A DNA stretch of 64,000 bases from Simmondsia chinensis (taxonomy: Eukaryota > Streptophyta > Magnoliopsida > Caryophyllales > Simmondsiaceae). The stretch covers positions 4,277,001-4,341,000 of the forward strand of contig JAGTTD010000011.1 of assembly GCA_018398585.1 (NCBI GenBank), written 5' to 3'. This document shows positions 54,861-64,000 of this stretch, piece by piece. Numbering within the stretch: the stretch's first letter is position 1; every line of letters starts with the position of its first letter. Position numbers and translations under genes: made by a program. The notes beneath the pieces were generated by a model. The model was not told the origin of the DNA. It saw nothing but the letters and a program-made list of their open reading frames with translations, and did no database searches.

Positions 54861-55080
54861 GCCCGTCATTGACTGGAGTTGAACCCAAACTTGACGATTT
54901 CTAAGACTCAAGTCCAAGTGTCATGCCACTTGAACTGACCTCCTAGGGTTATAACTTGACCGTTGTATGCTACTTTTTGGTAGATTAGTAGGGTTTTGAG
55001 AGAAGGGATTTGAACTTACGATTTTAAAGCCTAAAGCCTCAATTTTGGCAGCGGTTTTAGCACTAAGGTCATTGCTACAC
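54861..55080 (-). repeat. Two tRNA-like segments, possibly tRNA-derived SINE heads
   Basis: On the minus strand 54945-54868 reads GGTCAGTTCAAGTGGCATG, then a CTTGAGTC arm, and GGGTTCAACTCCAG. This has the spacing of tRNA A and B boxes with a long variable arm. A weaker one lies at about 55075-54998 (TAGTGCTAAAACC ... AAGTTCAAATCCC). Neither folds into a convincing full tRNA by eye, so I treat them as tRNA-derived repeats. Confidence 0.4.
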
Positions 55081-55556
55081 ACCACGGACTCTCTTCATCC
55101 CCAAATTGTTGTCCTCATTTTTTCAAAATGAAAATTTTCCCCATTTACCAGTGGGCGATATCAATTTATAGGCTGGCTTGGATTGACTAGAATGAAAAAA
55201 TGACTACATTTTGTCCCTATATTAATGGGAATTATTTCCATATTAATGTGTTTTTGTCTTAAAGATTATATTTGCATTCATTGTTAGGGATGAGCAGGGA
55301 CGTGGGACACTAGCAGCCTGCTAATCTCAGTGATCATTTGAACCATAACCATTCAGATTATCTCTTACTGCTTGGGATGGACCCTAAGAGCTACATAATG
55401 GGAATTATTCATCATCAAATTTCTTCTACACAACAACAGACCTAGTGCCTCACGAAGTAAATATATAACACTAGGGTGGACCCTAAGGGCTTCGTAATGG
55501 ATATTATCTATCCTCAAATTTCTTCTATTTTTCTTGAATTGACTTCATGGTTGTCA
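55081..55556. other. Unassigned sequence with a small local duplication
   Basis: GGACCCTAAGAGCTACATAA ... CAAATTTCTTCTAC (about 55379-55430) recurs in diverged form at about 55482-55530. Between them is a scrap of the RTE tail (ACAACAACAGACCTAGTGCC). No gene seen. Confidence 0.5.
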
Positions 55557-56057
55557 TGTTTGGTGAGCATATATTATTGTTTTCAATGAATTTGTTTGGG
55601 TAGGATAAGCCAAACCCAAACTCTATTATGACAGGGCTATCGCTCCCTTGTCTCTCTTTTGGAGGCCTCTTGGTGTGTTTTCATCTTCCCTCCCTTGTGA
55701 GGGGAAGTCGCGTCTTCTTATAGTTCTCCCCTCTCCTTTGGGCGAGTATGTAAGAATTGGGGAAACTTCACTTTTGCCTTTCTTTCTTTTCACTTGCTTC
55801 CCCTCCTTTCTTCGTTGACTGCTTTAGGTTAGGAAAGATATTTGTCTTCCCTCCGTAACTTGTATTCACCCTATCGCATATATACCTTTGATCAGTTCAT
55901 CATGCTCGCCCATGACTCTGATTTATCGATCTTCTACAAACACATCTTCATTTTGACTAACTTATTCGCTACTGATATGGGCCTATAGATCCTCTTCATA
56001 CACGCCTTCTCCTCATCCTCTTCTGGGTACTCGTAAGGCTAGATTTATTTATAACCA
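55557..56057 (-). repeat. Probable 3' LTR of the second Tat element
   Basis: The inner edge ACCA (56057) is followed by ATTAGCCCCTCACTC, which parallels CATCA|ATTAGCCCCCCACTT at the inner edge of the first element's LTR. No second LTR is available, so the outer edge near 55557 (TGTTTGG) is uncertain. Confidence 0.4.
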
Positions 56058-56069
56058 TATTAGCCCCTC

Positions 56070-56101
56070 ACTCCCTGAGCGACCTTGTTCTGTCAGGGAG
56101 T
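56070..56101 (+). promoter_or_regulatory. Inverted repeat next to the polypurine tract, second Tat element
   Basis: A perfect 9-bp inverted repeat, ACTCCCTGA ... TCAGGGAGT, about 11 bp inside the LTR. Its place matches the 16-bp inverted repeat of the first element (30927-30961), although the sequence differs. Confidence 0.6.
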
Positions 56102-56400
56102 CTAACTACAAATGTATATGTTATATAGTATAATTTTGTATGACCTACAAAAACTTTTCTCCTTTGGTAGATATAGAAACAGGGGGTAAAGAGATTAATC
56201 AAGAAAATATTGTAAAATAATTAAGGACATTTTAACTTTTTACACAAATAAATAGACTATATATAATAACCAACACATATTTTTCCAAAATCCATTACGG
56301 GATAAGATATATTTTTTTATATTCCCCACATGGCTTTAGTTTCCCCTCTCGAAGTTTACAATTTCGTCCGACATAAGAGAATAACCTTTTCCTTTCAGGA

Positions 56401-58350
56401 ATGGAGTTTTTCCCTAACAATGTCATATTTCAAAATATTTTCTTGGCCTCCTGCCAAGTCTATAGTGAAGTTTCACACCCTCTCTAAGCCCCTCGTGAAA
56501 GAACAAGCTCCAAACTCTTTCTTTAGCCTATAGATGGCATTTTCATTCAACCCATATTATGACCCCCTTTTGGCGAACCTATCAAGTTACAATTCTTTTA
56601 TGATGACAATTTTCTCCTTGTGTACCTCCTGGGTCACTGGAGTCTCTGATAGATGGTAGAAAAATTGTGGGTACTAGTAGTGGATTAGTCTTATGTTATG
56701 ACAATAGTCTATTGTTCCACAAGGTTGTTGATTTATAATTCAGCTATCCAAGTCTACCTTCCTGTTGATCTTCTTGCAGAGCTGCATTTAGGGGTATAAA
56801 TGAACCGAACGTTCAATGAACTGCTCGTGTTCGAAATCGATTATGGCTCGTTCGTGTTCATAATTAGGGCTCGATAACTTATCGAACCGAGTTCGAGCAG
56901 GCTCGATAAGCTTAACGAGCCGAGTTCGAACAAGGGGGTGCTCGACTTGTTAATGTTCGTGAACAGTTTGATAAGAGCTCAATAAGGGCTCGTTAAGAAC
57001 TCATTAAAAGCTTGTTAAAAAACTCGTTAAGAGCTCGTTAAAGGCTCGTTAGCAGTTAATATTAACTCCAAAATAGTTCGATAATGGCTCAATAATAACT
57101 TGAATAACTCGATTTGATAGGGAGCTCGACTCGATAATAAGCTCGTGTTTGTTATGAGCTCAATTTCATTCGATAACGAACTCGGCTCAGCTTGATAAAG
57201 AGCTCGAATTGGTTCGATTAGCTTAACGAGCCGAGCCGAGCCGAGCCGAGCCGAGCCTCGAGCACAACAAAATCTTAACGAACCGAGCTTGAACAAGTGG
57301 TTGGAAAGCTCGATCAGAGCTCGGCTGGAGCTCGAGCTTGATAAATCTTAACAAACCTAGTTTGAACAAGGGGATGCTCGATTCGGCTCGGCTCATTTAC
57401 TCCCCTAGCTGCATTATGCTGGGAGTGCTTTGAATATTATATTCGGCTGTGTAGACAACTACATCACTTTCCCTTTTAATTATTCCATCTTTTTGTTTGT
57501 TTTAACATCAACCTAAGCCTTGGTGAAAGCTTTTGGTAGGGTGTTAACTGGTACTCTACCTATTCTTTAGAAGATGGGGTATGTTCATATAAGGGAGATA
57601 TTAATATGGGAGGAAGGACCATAAACTTTGACAAGCCAGTATATTGTGATGGTAGCATGTACTTTTTGTCTTAGCGTAGTCATTATTTTATAGATGCTTT
57701 TTATTTAAATCCCTTTGTGGTGTGTTGGTACTTGTCTCGTGGAATTGTTGAAATGATGTTTTTACCATAAGAATCTATGATGAGCTCGACAATTGTCGGT
57801 CATTAGCTATTTTCTATTTTGCTATTAGTCTATGTTTGGTAGTTCTTCAGGGTTCTTCTGTCTTTTCGATCTGGATCCTTAAATAAGCAAGATGTTGGTT
57901 CTCAGTCATTATCGAAGAATATGTTCTTCCAAATGTGACAATTTTGCGGAGGGATCGTGTTGGGCAACGGGATACTTGGTGGCAGGAGAGCACGTGATCT
58001 TTTCCACTAACTTAAAAGTTTAGAGCTATTGTCTTATTGGAAAGAATCAAGGGAAGCTTTAAATCATATGTCAGCACGGATATGGTAATGGGGCATGCTG
58101 GATGCTAGTGGAGCTCCCTACACCCATGCGATGGCTAAACATCAGCTTTTGTGTTAGTACCATAGGCCTTTACGTGCTTTAAGTGTCTTCAAAAGTTGTA
58201 GTTCTCTACTTATCTTGTGTTTCCTTAGCATAGGAGTTTGTCATTGTTTGATCTCTTAAGTTTATGCTTGTTCATAAAGTTCTAGGTGTATGTTGTATTT
58301 GCCTCTTTTATGTTGTGGCGACTTCTACTTGTGAATGTTAAATAATGTTA
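56401..58350 (+). pseudogene. F-box / F-box-associated-like gene of the second Tat element, decayed
   Basis: Begins at ATG 56401 (MEFFPNNVIFQNIF). After a frameshift it gives SWPPAKSIVKFHTLSKPL, a clear F-box pattern (P-KSI-KF---SK). Near 56640-56750 comes IVGTSSGLVLCYDNSLLF, matching the VLGVQGSLVL segment and the usual GS--GL start of the associated domain. The hAT MITE at 56789-57407 interrupts it. At 57606-57790 it resumes with FDKPVYCDGSMYFLS, stop, RSHYF and NPFVVCWYLSRGIVEMMFLP. This aligns with FLMDHVCLHGELFFLS and RPYIVRWNTETGVV of the first element. Later sequence is too decayed to end precisely. Same strand and relative position as the first copy. Confidence 0.62.
56789..57407. mobile_element. 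Non-autonomous hAT-type element inside the F-box-like gene
   Basis: A 619-bp element with ends TAGGGGTATAAATGAACCG and, read from the right, TAGGGGAGTAAATGAGCCG. It is flanked by a perfect 8-bp duplication GCTGCATT (56781-56788, 57408-57415). Its body is rich in GCTCGTTAA/AGCTCGA repeats and GAGCCGAGCC runs. The minus-strand frame inside it is a product of these repeats. Confidence 0.93.
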
Positions 58351-58544
58351 GAATGAAGTGAGTTGATGTGCGCTATTCACGTATTAAAGTTAGCTATTAT
58401 GTGGAACTATGGGATTTGAATATCTTCATGCTATAACTTATTTTCATATTTGAGTTTTTGATTAAATAAGTTTAACTACTCCATGTTATAATTTCACATC
58501 AGTTTCACACCTTTCATTAAGTAATGATTAACTAGTTAATCAAA

Positions 58545-60010
58545 TGCTCGTGGATGAACAAGCTCAGTCCTTTAACTTCTATTTTCATTATAATTACCAA
58601 AGTTAGCTGGTGGGCAAGCATGTTCATTCCCTAACTTGTATTCACCTTATAACTCTCAATGCTAGCTGGTGGGGGACAATGTCCAGCCGCCAGCTTGTAT
58701 TCGCCTTACAACTCTTGAAGTTAGTTGGTGGGCAAGCATGTTCATCCCCCAGCTTATAATCATCTTATAACTCTCAATGTTAGCTAATGGGTGAGTATGT
58801 TCAAACCCTAGCTTATATTCACCTTATAACTCTCAATGTCAGCTGGTGGCGAGCATCTCCAGCCCCCAAGTTATATTCACCCTATAACTCTCAATGTTAG
58901 CTGCTGGGTGAGCATGTTTAGCCCCTTATAACTCCCAATTTTAGTCAGTAGGCAAGCATGTTCAGCCCCCAGCTTGTATTCATCTTATAATTGCCAATTT
59001 TAGCCAGTGGGCGAGCATGTTCAGCCCCTAGCACATATTCATCCTCATATTCATCTTATAACTCTCAATGTTGGCTGGTGGCGAGCATTTTTAGTCCCCA
59101 TCTTATAACTCCCAATGTTAGCTAGTGTGTGAGCATATTTAGGCCTCAGCTTGTATTCACCTTAGCTTATATTCATGTCATAACTTGCAAAGTTAGCCAG
59201 TGGGTGAACATGTTTAGCCCGCAGCTTATATTCATTTTATGACTCCAAACATTGGCTAGTGGGTGAGCACGTTTAGCCCCCAACCATGATTCATCTTATC
59301 ACTCCTAACATTGGCTTGTGGGCAAGCATGTTTAGCCCGTAGCCCTTATTTATCTTATCACTCTAAACACTTGGTGTTGGGCAAGCTTGTTTAGCGCCGA
59401 ACCCTTATTCATCTTATCACTCCAAAAGTTGGCTAGTGGGCGAGCATATTTAGCCCCCATCCTTTATTCATCTTATCGGTCCAAACGCGGGCTAGTGGGC
59501 TAGCATGTTTAGCCCCCAGCCTTTATTTATCTTATAACTCCAAACATCAGCTGCCGAGTGAGCATGTTTGGCCCCCATCCCTTATTCATTTTATCACTCC
59601 AAACATTGGACGGTGAACAAGAACGTTTATACCCCAGCCTTTATTCATCGTCACTCTAATTATTGGTCGGTGGGTGAGCATGTTTAATCCCCCGCCTTTA
59701 TTCTTCTTACCACTCCATACATTGGCGGTTGGGTGAGCATGTTTAGCCCCTAGCCTTTATTCATCTTATCACTCCAAACCTTGGCTTGTGGGCGAGCATG
59801 TTGAGCCCCCAACCCCTATTCATCTTATCAGTCAAAACATTTGCTGGTGGGCGAGCATGTTTAGCCTTTAGCTCTTATTCATCTTATCACTCCACACAAT
59901 TGCTATTGGCAAGCATGTTTTGCCTCTAGCCGAGTTTTTTGGTGACACTTTTATATGCCTTAAGGTTGTTGTTGGGAGTGCACGTTTAGCCTCCAGCCAA
60001 GGCATTTGAT
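58545..60010 (+). repeat. Tandem array of ~23 diverged units of 59-60 bp
   Basis: Units read like GGCTAGTGGGCGAGCATGTT, TAGCCCCCAGCC, TTTATTCATCTTATCACTCC, AAACATT, with many substitutions. The core can fold as GGCT..GGGC ... GCCC..AGCC. It occupies the place of the 90- and 136-bp arrays in the first element, between the F-box-like and Transposase_28-like genes. Confidence 0.88.
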
Positions 60011-60711
60011 GACGCTTCATATGCCTTAAGGTTTATCTAATTTTATATAATAATGGCACCTTGCAATCATGATTTCACTTGAAACTCATCATGACACCTC
60101 ACAGCCTCTGTAAACCTTTACTTAACACGTGCCCCTACTGGTCGTTTAATTGGGACATATCCTAGCCACCAAATTCAAATCTTGAATGGATCTTGACCGT
60201 TGAGGTTCCTTTTTAAATCTTAAGTCTCCCCCTTCTTTATTCTTTGCACCATTTTAGTTCTCCTCATCATCCCTTCTCTTTTTAAATCTAGCCAGAGCTG
60301 TTTTGACCAAAAAATCTGCTAAAATAGTGTCTTGTGCTTCGAAACTTGTCTTGATCTTCAACGTTAGTCCGAAAGATAGTCTTACTCGGTTAGGTTTTCA
60401 CATATATCATTCTATTTTGACTTTAAACGTTCCCTTACTCCTCTTTCTTTTCTTTTTTTTTTTCCTTAAACAAAATTTCTTTTTATTCACTTTCAAGCTA
60501 GGTTTGTGCAAAAATTTCGAAGGACAGATGCGTTTCACTTCCTGCTCATGTTTCCTTTGATCTCTTCTTTTGTTTAGGTTTCCCTTCCCTTTACGATAGT
60601 TTTTTTAGTTCTCCTTTTACCTGAGCTTGTGTTTTGCCTTGCTTGGGAACTTAACCCATTGGCTCATTTTCTTTTTCTCATTGAATTTCACTTTGCCGTT
60701 TTGGGCTCCTT
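60011..60711 (+). other. Leader region of the second Transposase_28-like gene
   Basis: Pyrimidine-rich sequence comparable to 35650-35952 of the first element, with TTTTTAAATC motifs near 60210-60290 as possible promoter elements. It ends TCCTTTCTTCTAG, a good splice acceptor that is now part of the LINE target duplication. No independent coding frame is supported. Confidence 0.45.
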
Positions 60712-60728
60712 TCTTCTAGGGCTCATGT

Positions 60729-62708
60729 ACAACAAAACAACAGCAACCGACCTAGTGCCTCAAGGGCTCCCCCATACACAGGGTCTGGGGGGAAGGGATG
60801 TATGCAGCCTTACCTCTTCAAGGTGTTACCCTAAAGGGAGGCTGTGTCAGAGGACCCTCAACCTGAGAAGCATAACATCAAAAAAGCATTCTAACATAAA
60901 AGCATAAAAGTATAGGAGTAAAAACAACGGCACAGAGCAAGCATAAAGAAAGCATGAGTCAGCAATAGGCGATATAACAACTCTCAGACATATCAAGTAA
61001 GCCAAGCAGGAAGACAAATAAGCCTAGGGGCACTAGTTCTAGCCGGAATATGCTCCTCTATTCTACACCGCTAAATCGGCTACCCGTATGCTAGTCCTCT
61101 ATTGAGCTTTGTCTAAGGCCATCTCCTCCTGTAGGTTTAGGTGGATGAGGTTGTGCCAGATCATCTCCATCCATCTTTTCTTTGGCCTACCTCTCCCTCT
61201 CCTCCCTAGTATAGCATGGATTTGTTCGCATCTCCTGATAGGGGCAGTGGTGGGTCTCCTCTTAACATGCCCAAACCACCGCGAATGCTGCTCCATCAAT
61301 TTATCTTTGATCAGGGCCACGCCCAATTTGCCTCTTATGACATAATTCCTCATCCTATCCTTCCTTGTGTGTCCACACATCCACCGCAACATCCTTCATC
61401 TCCGCCACCTTTAGCTTCTGTGTATGAAAGCGTTTCATTGGTCAACACTTCGCACCATATGTTATAGCTGGTTTCACTACCGTCTTATAGTATTTTCCCT
61501 TTAACTTTAACGGGAACTTTCTATTGCAAAGTACCATAAAGGCCAACCTCCATTTATACCAGCCTACTTTAATACGGTTGTTGACATCCTCGTTAATTTC
61601 GTCGTCTTATTGTACCATGGCACCCAAATATCTGAAACACTCCTTTTTTCGGTATGGACTCTGATCCAATCTTAACGTCTTCTATGGTAGTCCTGGTGGA
61701 GGTGCCGAACTTAAGTTCCATATACTCGGTCTTGGATCTACTGAGTTGTGAGCCTTTTGATTCCAATGCCCTTCTCCAAAGTTCCAGCTTCTCGTTTACC
61801 TCTTCTCGAGACTCCCCCACCAGAAATATGTCATCTGCGTAAAGCATACACCAAGGCACATCTAATGAGCCCATCCATAACTAGAATGAACAGAAAGAGA
61901 CTCAAGGCCGATCCTTGGTGTACCCCAGCTGTAACAGGGAAAGCGTCTGTCTCCCCTTCTGCTGTATGCACAATTGTTCGTGCATCCTCATACATGTCTG
62001 TAATTGCTCGGATATAGGGCGCATGGGTGCCTTTCCTCTCTAGAACCTTCCATAGGTCCTCTCTTGGCACCTTATCATATGCCTTCTCTAAATCAAGGAA
62101 AACCATGTGGAGATCCTTTTTGTCTATTCCTGTAGTGCTCTATCATCTGCCCTAAGAGATGGATGGCTTCTATTGTCGATCTACCTGGCATAAATCCGAA
62201 TTGGTTCTCGGACTCCTCTGTTTGTTGCTGTAGCCCCCTCTTTATGACCCGCTCCCACAGCTTCAAAGTGTGGCTTATCAGTTTGATACCCCGATAGTTG
62301 GCGCAGCTCTGGATGTCGCCTTTGTTCTTATAGATCGGGATTAATATGCTCTTCCTCCATTCGTCAGGCATCTGCTTCCCTAGAAGAATTTGGGTAAATA
62401 GTTTAGTCAACTAACTGATGCCCTTCTCTCCAAAGCATTTATATGCCTCTATGGATATTCCATCTGGGCCAACTGCTTTACCCCTACCTATATGTTTCAA
62501 GGCTTTCTTGACTTCGTCAGGTCTAATTCGCCTACAATAACAATAGTTGTGGTGCTCCTCAGTTGTTTGAAGATCACCTAGGGATATATCTGTATCCCCT
62601 TGTTCGTTGAACAGACTGTGGTAATAGGCTTTCCACCTAGCTTTAATTTTTTGCTTGTCCACAAGCACTTGTCCATCCTCCCCTTTTATGCACTTTACTT
62701 GATCTAAG
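60729..62708 (-). mobile_element. RTE-type LINE, 5'-truncated
   Basis: A 1980-bp insertion flanked by a 17-bp duplication with one mismatch (TCTTCTAGGGCTCATGT at 60712-60728, TCTTCTAGAGCTCATGT at 62709-62725). On the minus strand it encodes most of an RTE reverse transcriptase, the C-terminal block, a short 3' untranslated region and the conserved tail (GAGGGTCCTCTGACACAGCC ... CTGCATACATCC), ending in TTG/TTTTG repeats. It shares family with 7610-8387. Confidence 0.95.
61099..62668 (-). pseudogene. RTE LINE reverse transcriptase, broken
   Basis: Pieces in order on the minus strand: KIKARWKAYYHSLFNEQGD and GKAVGPDGISIEAYK (62668-62411); WRKSILIPIYKNKGDIQ, NYRGIKLISHTLKLWERVI and NQFGFMPGRSTIEAIHLL (62410-62093); [20 protein letters not shown] and [18 protein letters not shown] (62106-61831); and the catalytic [19 protein letters not shown] (61874-61593). 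The C-terminal RLGVA-type end with GRRGRGRPKKRW is at 61392-61099. The YADD motif and block order fit RTE elements. At least four frame breaks inactivate it; the endonuclease is missing through 5' truncation. Confidence 0.93.
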
Positions 62709-62737
62709 TCTTCTAGAGCTCATGTCCAATATATAAA

Positions 62738-63947
62738 ATGAATCTTGAAGAGGAAACTTCAAGTGCAGGTTCAAACTTTAACCATATATTAGAAGACCCA
62801 AGGATAGCCAATTGGATTTATGATATATCTCTTCCCGCTGAAGAAAATCAAGGTCCGGGAGAGGTGTTACTCACACCTTTAGTCGAAAATTTGCCTCCCT
62901 TCAATCAAAATGGACTCCATTAAAAAGTTTGTTAGTTTGATTTCTATCATTTTCATGTACACTATTTTATTTGATTACGTGAAGGAGGGTTCGAGCTGGG
63001 AGTTTGAGGCATGATGCTCGCTTGGAAGGAGAGTTACCTTTAGAAGAGGGCATTGTCGTTGAGCCTCGTAGTCAGCTTCCTATCGTCATGAATAAGACAC
63101 CTAGGGAAGTAGTGATTGGGCCAAAGTTTTCGGAGGCAGGTATTGCTCGCCCTCTTGCAACTTTTGTATCACAAGTTCGAGGGAAACAGAGATTGCCACA
63201 CTTCGTGCCAAATACTATTTTCCTAGTGATTATGAAATTTGGGGTCCTAACAAGGACGATAGTCCTCTATATCCACCCAGGCCTGGCTGTTTCCCCGTTA
63301 CTATAAATACTTTAGACGTTGGACTTAGATTTCCCCTTCCTCATTTCGTTTCTGATCTTTTGAGGTGGTATGCATTGTGTCCTTGTCAAGTAACTCCAAA
63401 CAGTTTCCGTAATATATTCGGATTCCTAATTGCATGTTTTGTAAATGGTTTTAAGCCTTCAGAAAAAGTTTTTGATTATCTATTTAAGGTTGAGCAATGT
63501 GGGAGTGTTGTTGCATTTAAGAGTAGGGGAGGGTCAGTTTTCGTCAAAACAGCCCTTCGCATGTAAAACATTGGTTGAACAAATTTATTTGGGTCAAGCC
63601 ACCCTCGTTACCGAGATACCCAATTACTTGGCATACGGTTACTAAGCAACACCAACCTGGCAAAGGCCAATTTCATGAATCTGATTTGAATATTATACTT
63701 TATTTTGATAAGGATTTCGAAGGGGATCATTTTTTAGCCACTAAGGAGTTACTCGAACAGGAAATTGTGCTTGCTAAAGCGGGGCTTAGCAAAAACCATT
63801 TCCCTGTATGTGGTCTACTTTGTCTCCTTTCTTCTTCCTTTATTTCAGGCTTACACCTTACTTACAGCTGACTTTTGTTTGTCCTTACAGTTGAGGAATT
63901 CGACGATATTGACATTGTGAGCTTTCCTGTTCGTGAATTGGGTAAGA
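62738..63947 (+). pseudogene. Transposase_28-like spliced gene of the second Tat element
   Basis: An upstream exon (62738-62920, MNLEEETSSAGSNF) is followed by a possible intron. From 63004 come LEEGIVVEPRSQLP and, after a shift near 63190, FPSDYEIWGPNKDD, DVGLRFPLPHFVSD, CQVTPNSFRNIFGFL and FDYLFKVEQCGSVVAFKS. After another shift at about 63560 come KFIWVKPPSLPRYP and HFLATKELLEQEIVLAKAGL. An intron then runs from about 63806-63810 (GTATGTGG) to about 63890 (CTTACAG), into EEFDDIDIVSF. This intron is at the same place as in the first element (ADIDIVALTES). The gene is cut by a LINE at about 63953. Confidence 0.78.
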
Positions 63948-63952
63948 GAGGG

Positions 63953-64000
63953 TCTCGACGAGACCTAACCCACCTAAACCTAAGAGAGGAGATGGCCTCA
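63953..64000 (+). mobile_element. Start of another RTE LINE fragment
   Basis: The last bases (GAGACCTAACCCACCTAAAC, CTAAGAGAGGAGATGGCCT) match the C-terminal coding part of the RTE LINE seen at 7974-8014. It is therefore a 5'-truncated LINE on the plus strand that continues past the window. Confidence 0.7.

Larger units (their letters stand above)
55557..64000 (-). mobile_element. Second Tat-type gypsy element, 3' half, with nested insertions
   Basis: A diverged relative of the element at 30554-44712, entering from the right. In the same left-to-right order it has a probable 3' LTR ending at 56057, a polypurine tract (minus strand, around 56075-56059), an inverted repeat (56070-56101), an F-box-like frame, a tandem hairpin array, and a Transposase_28-like gene on the plus strand. 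Its gag-pol should lie to the right of the window. It is interrupted by a hAT MITE (56789-57407), an RTE LINE (60729-62708) and another LINE start at about 63953. The outer LTR edge is a guess. Confidence 0.72.

Noticed and set aside
57027..57296. Minus-strand frame with ARLGSARL repeats
   Set aside because: Lies wholly in the GAGCC/GCTCG repeats of a hAT MITE.
60303..60907. Plus-strand frames of about 90 codons
   Set aside because: The first lies in pyrimidine-rich leader sequence and the second crosses the LINE insertion border.

Overview
The window is nuclear DNA of a flowering plant, most likely a eudicot with a large, repeat-rich genome. It is AT-rich and packed with plant Ty1/copia and Ty3/gypsy LTR retrotransposons, RTE- and L1-type LINEs, SINEs, hAT elements and foldback MITEs, many nested in one another. 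I found no intact host gene, no organelle or bacterial gene, and no full-length rRNA or tRNA gene. Nearly every reading frame of any size belongs to a transposable element and carries stops or frameshifts.

Layout. 1-4084: a Tork-like copia element on the minus strand, cut by the window start; a solo LTR of the same family lies at 13655-14148. 5555-9073: an internally deleted gypsy element (minus) carrying a 5'-truncated RTE LINE in its gag. 10.5-14.6 kb: a 5S-rRNA-derived SINE nested in a long-TIR MITE, an L1-like fragment, a hAT-type MITE, the solo LTR and an RTE tail. 14608-19794: a complete but decayed copia element whose LTRs end in TA...TA. 20.5-30.3 kb: LINE tails, a second 5S-SINE, a 3-kb hAT element with a dead transposase, and MITEs. 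30554-44712: a complete 14-kb gypsy element of the Tat lineage. 44.7-55.5 kb: relics of copia, L1 and RTE elements, a third 5S-SINE and several MITEs. From about 55.5 kb to the end: a second, diverged Tat element entering from the right.

The main result is the structure of the two Tat elements. Each has gag-pol on the minus strand (seen in the first, expected beyond the window in the second). Each also carries, on the opposite strand between pol and the 3' LTR and in the same order: an inverted repeat next to the polypurine tract, an F-box/F-box-associated-like reading frame, a tandem array of hairpin-forming repeats, and a 'putative gypsy-type transposon' (Transposase_28-like) frame with plant introns. 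The F-box-like frame of the first element has its own TATA box. Two diverged copies with the same arrangement suggest that an F-box-type gene and a spliced second gene are established cargo of this lineage rather than a chance capture.

The second result is a SINE family with a 5S rRNA-like head and a tail matching the 3' end of RTE LINEs present in the same window (three copies). It looks like a SINE and its LINE partner side by side. All identifications come from reading the sequence and recalled family features; no database search was possible.
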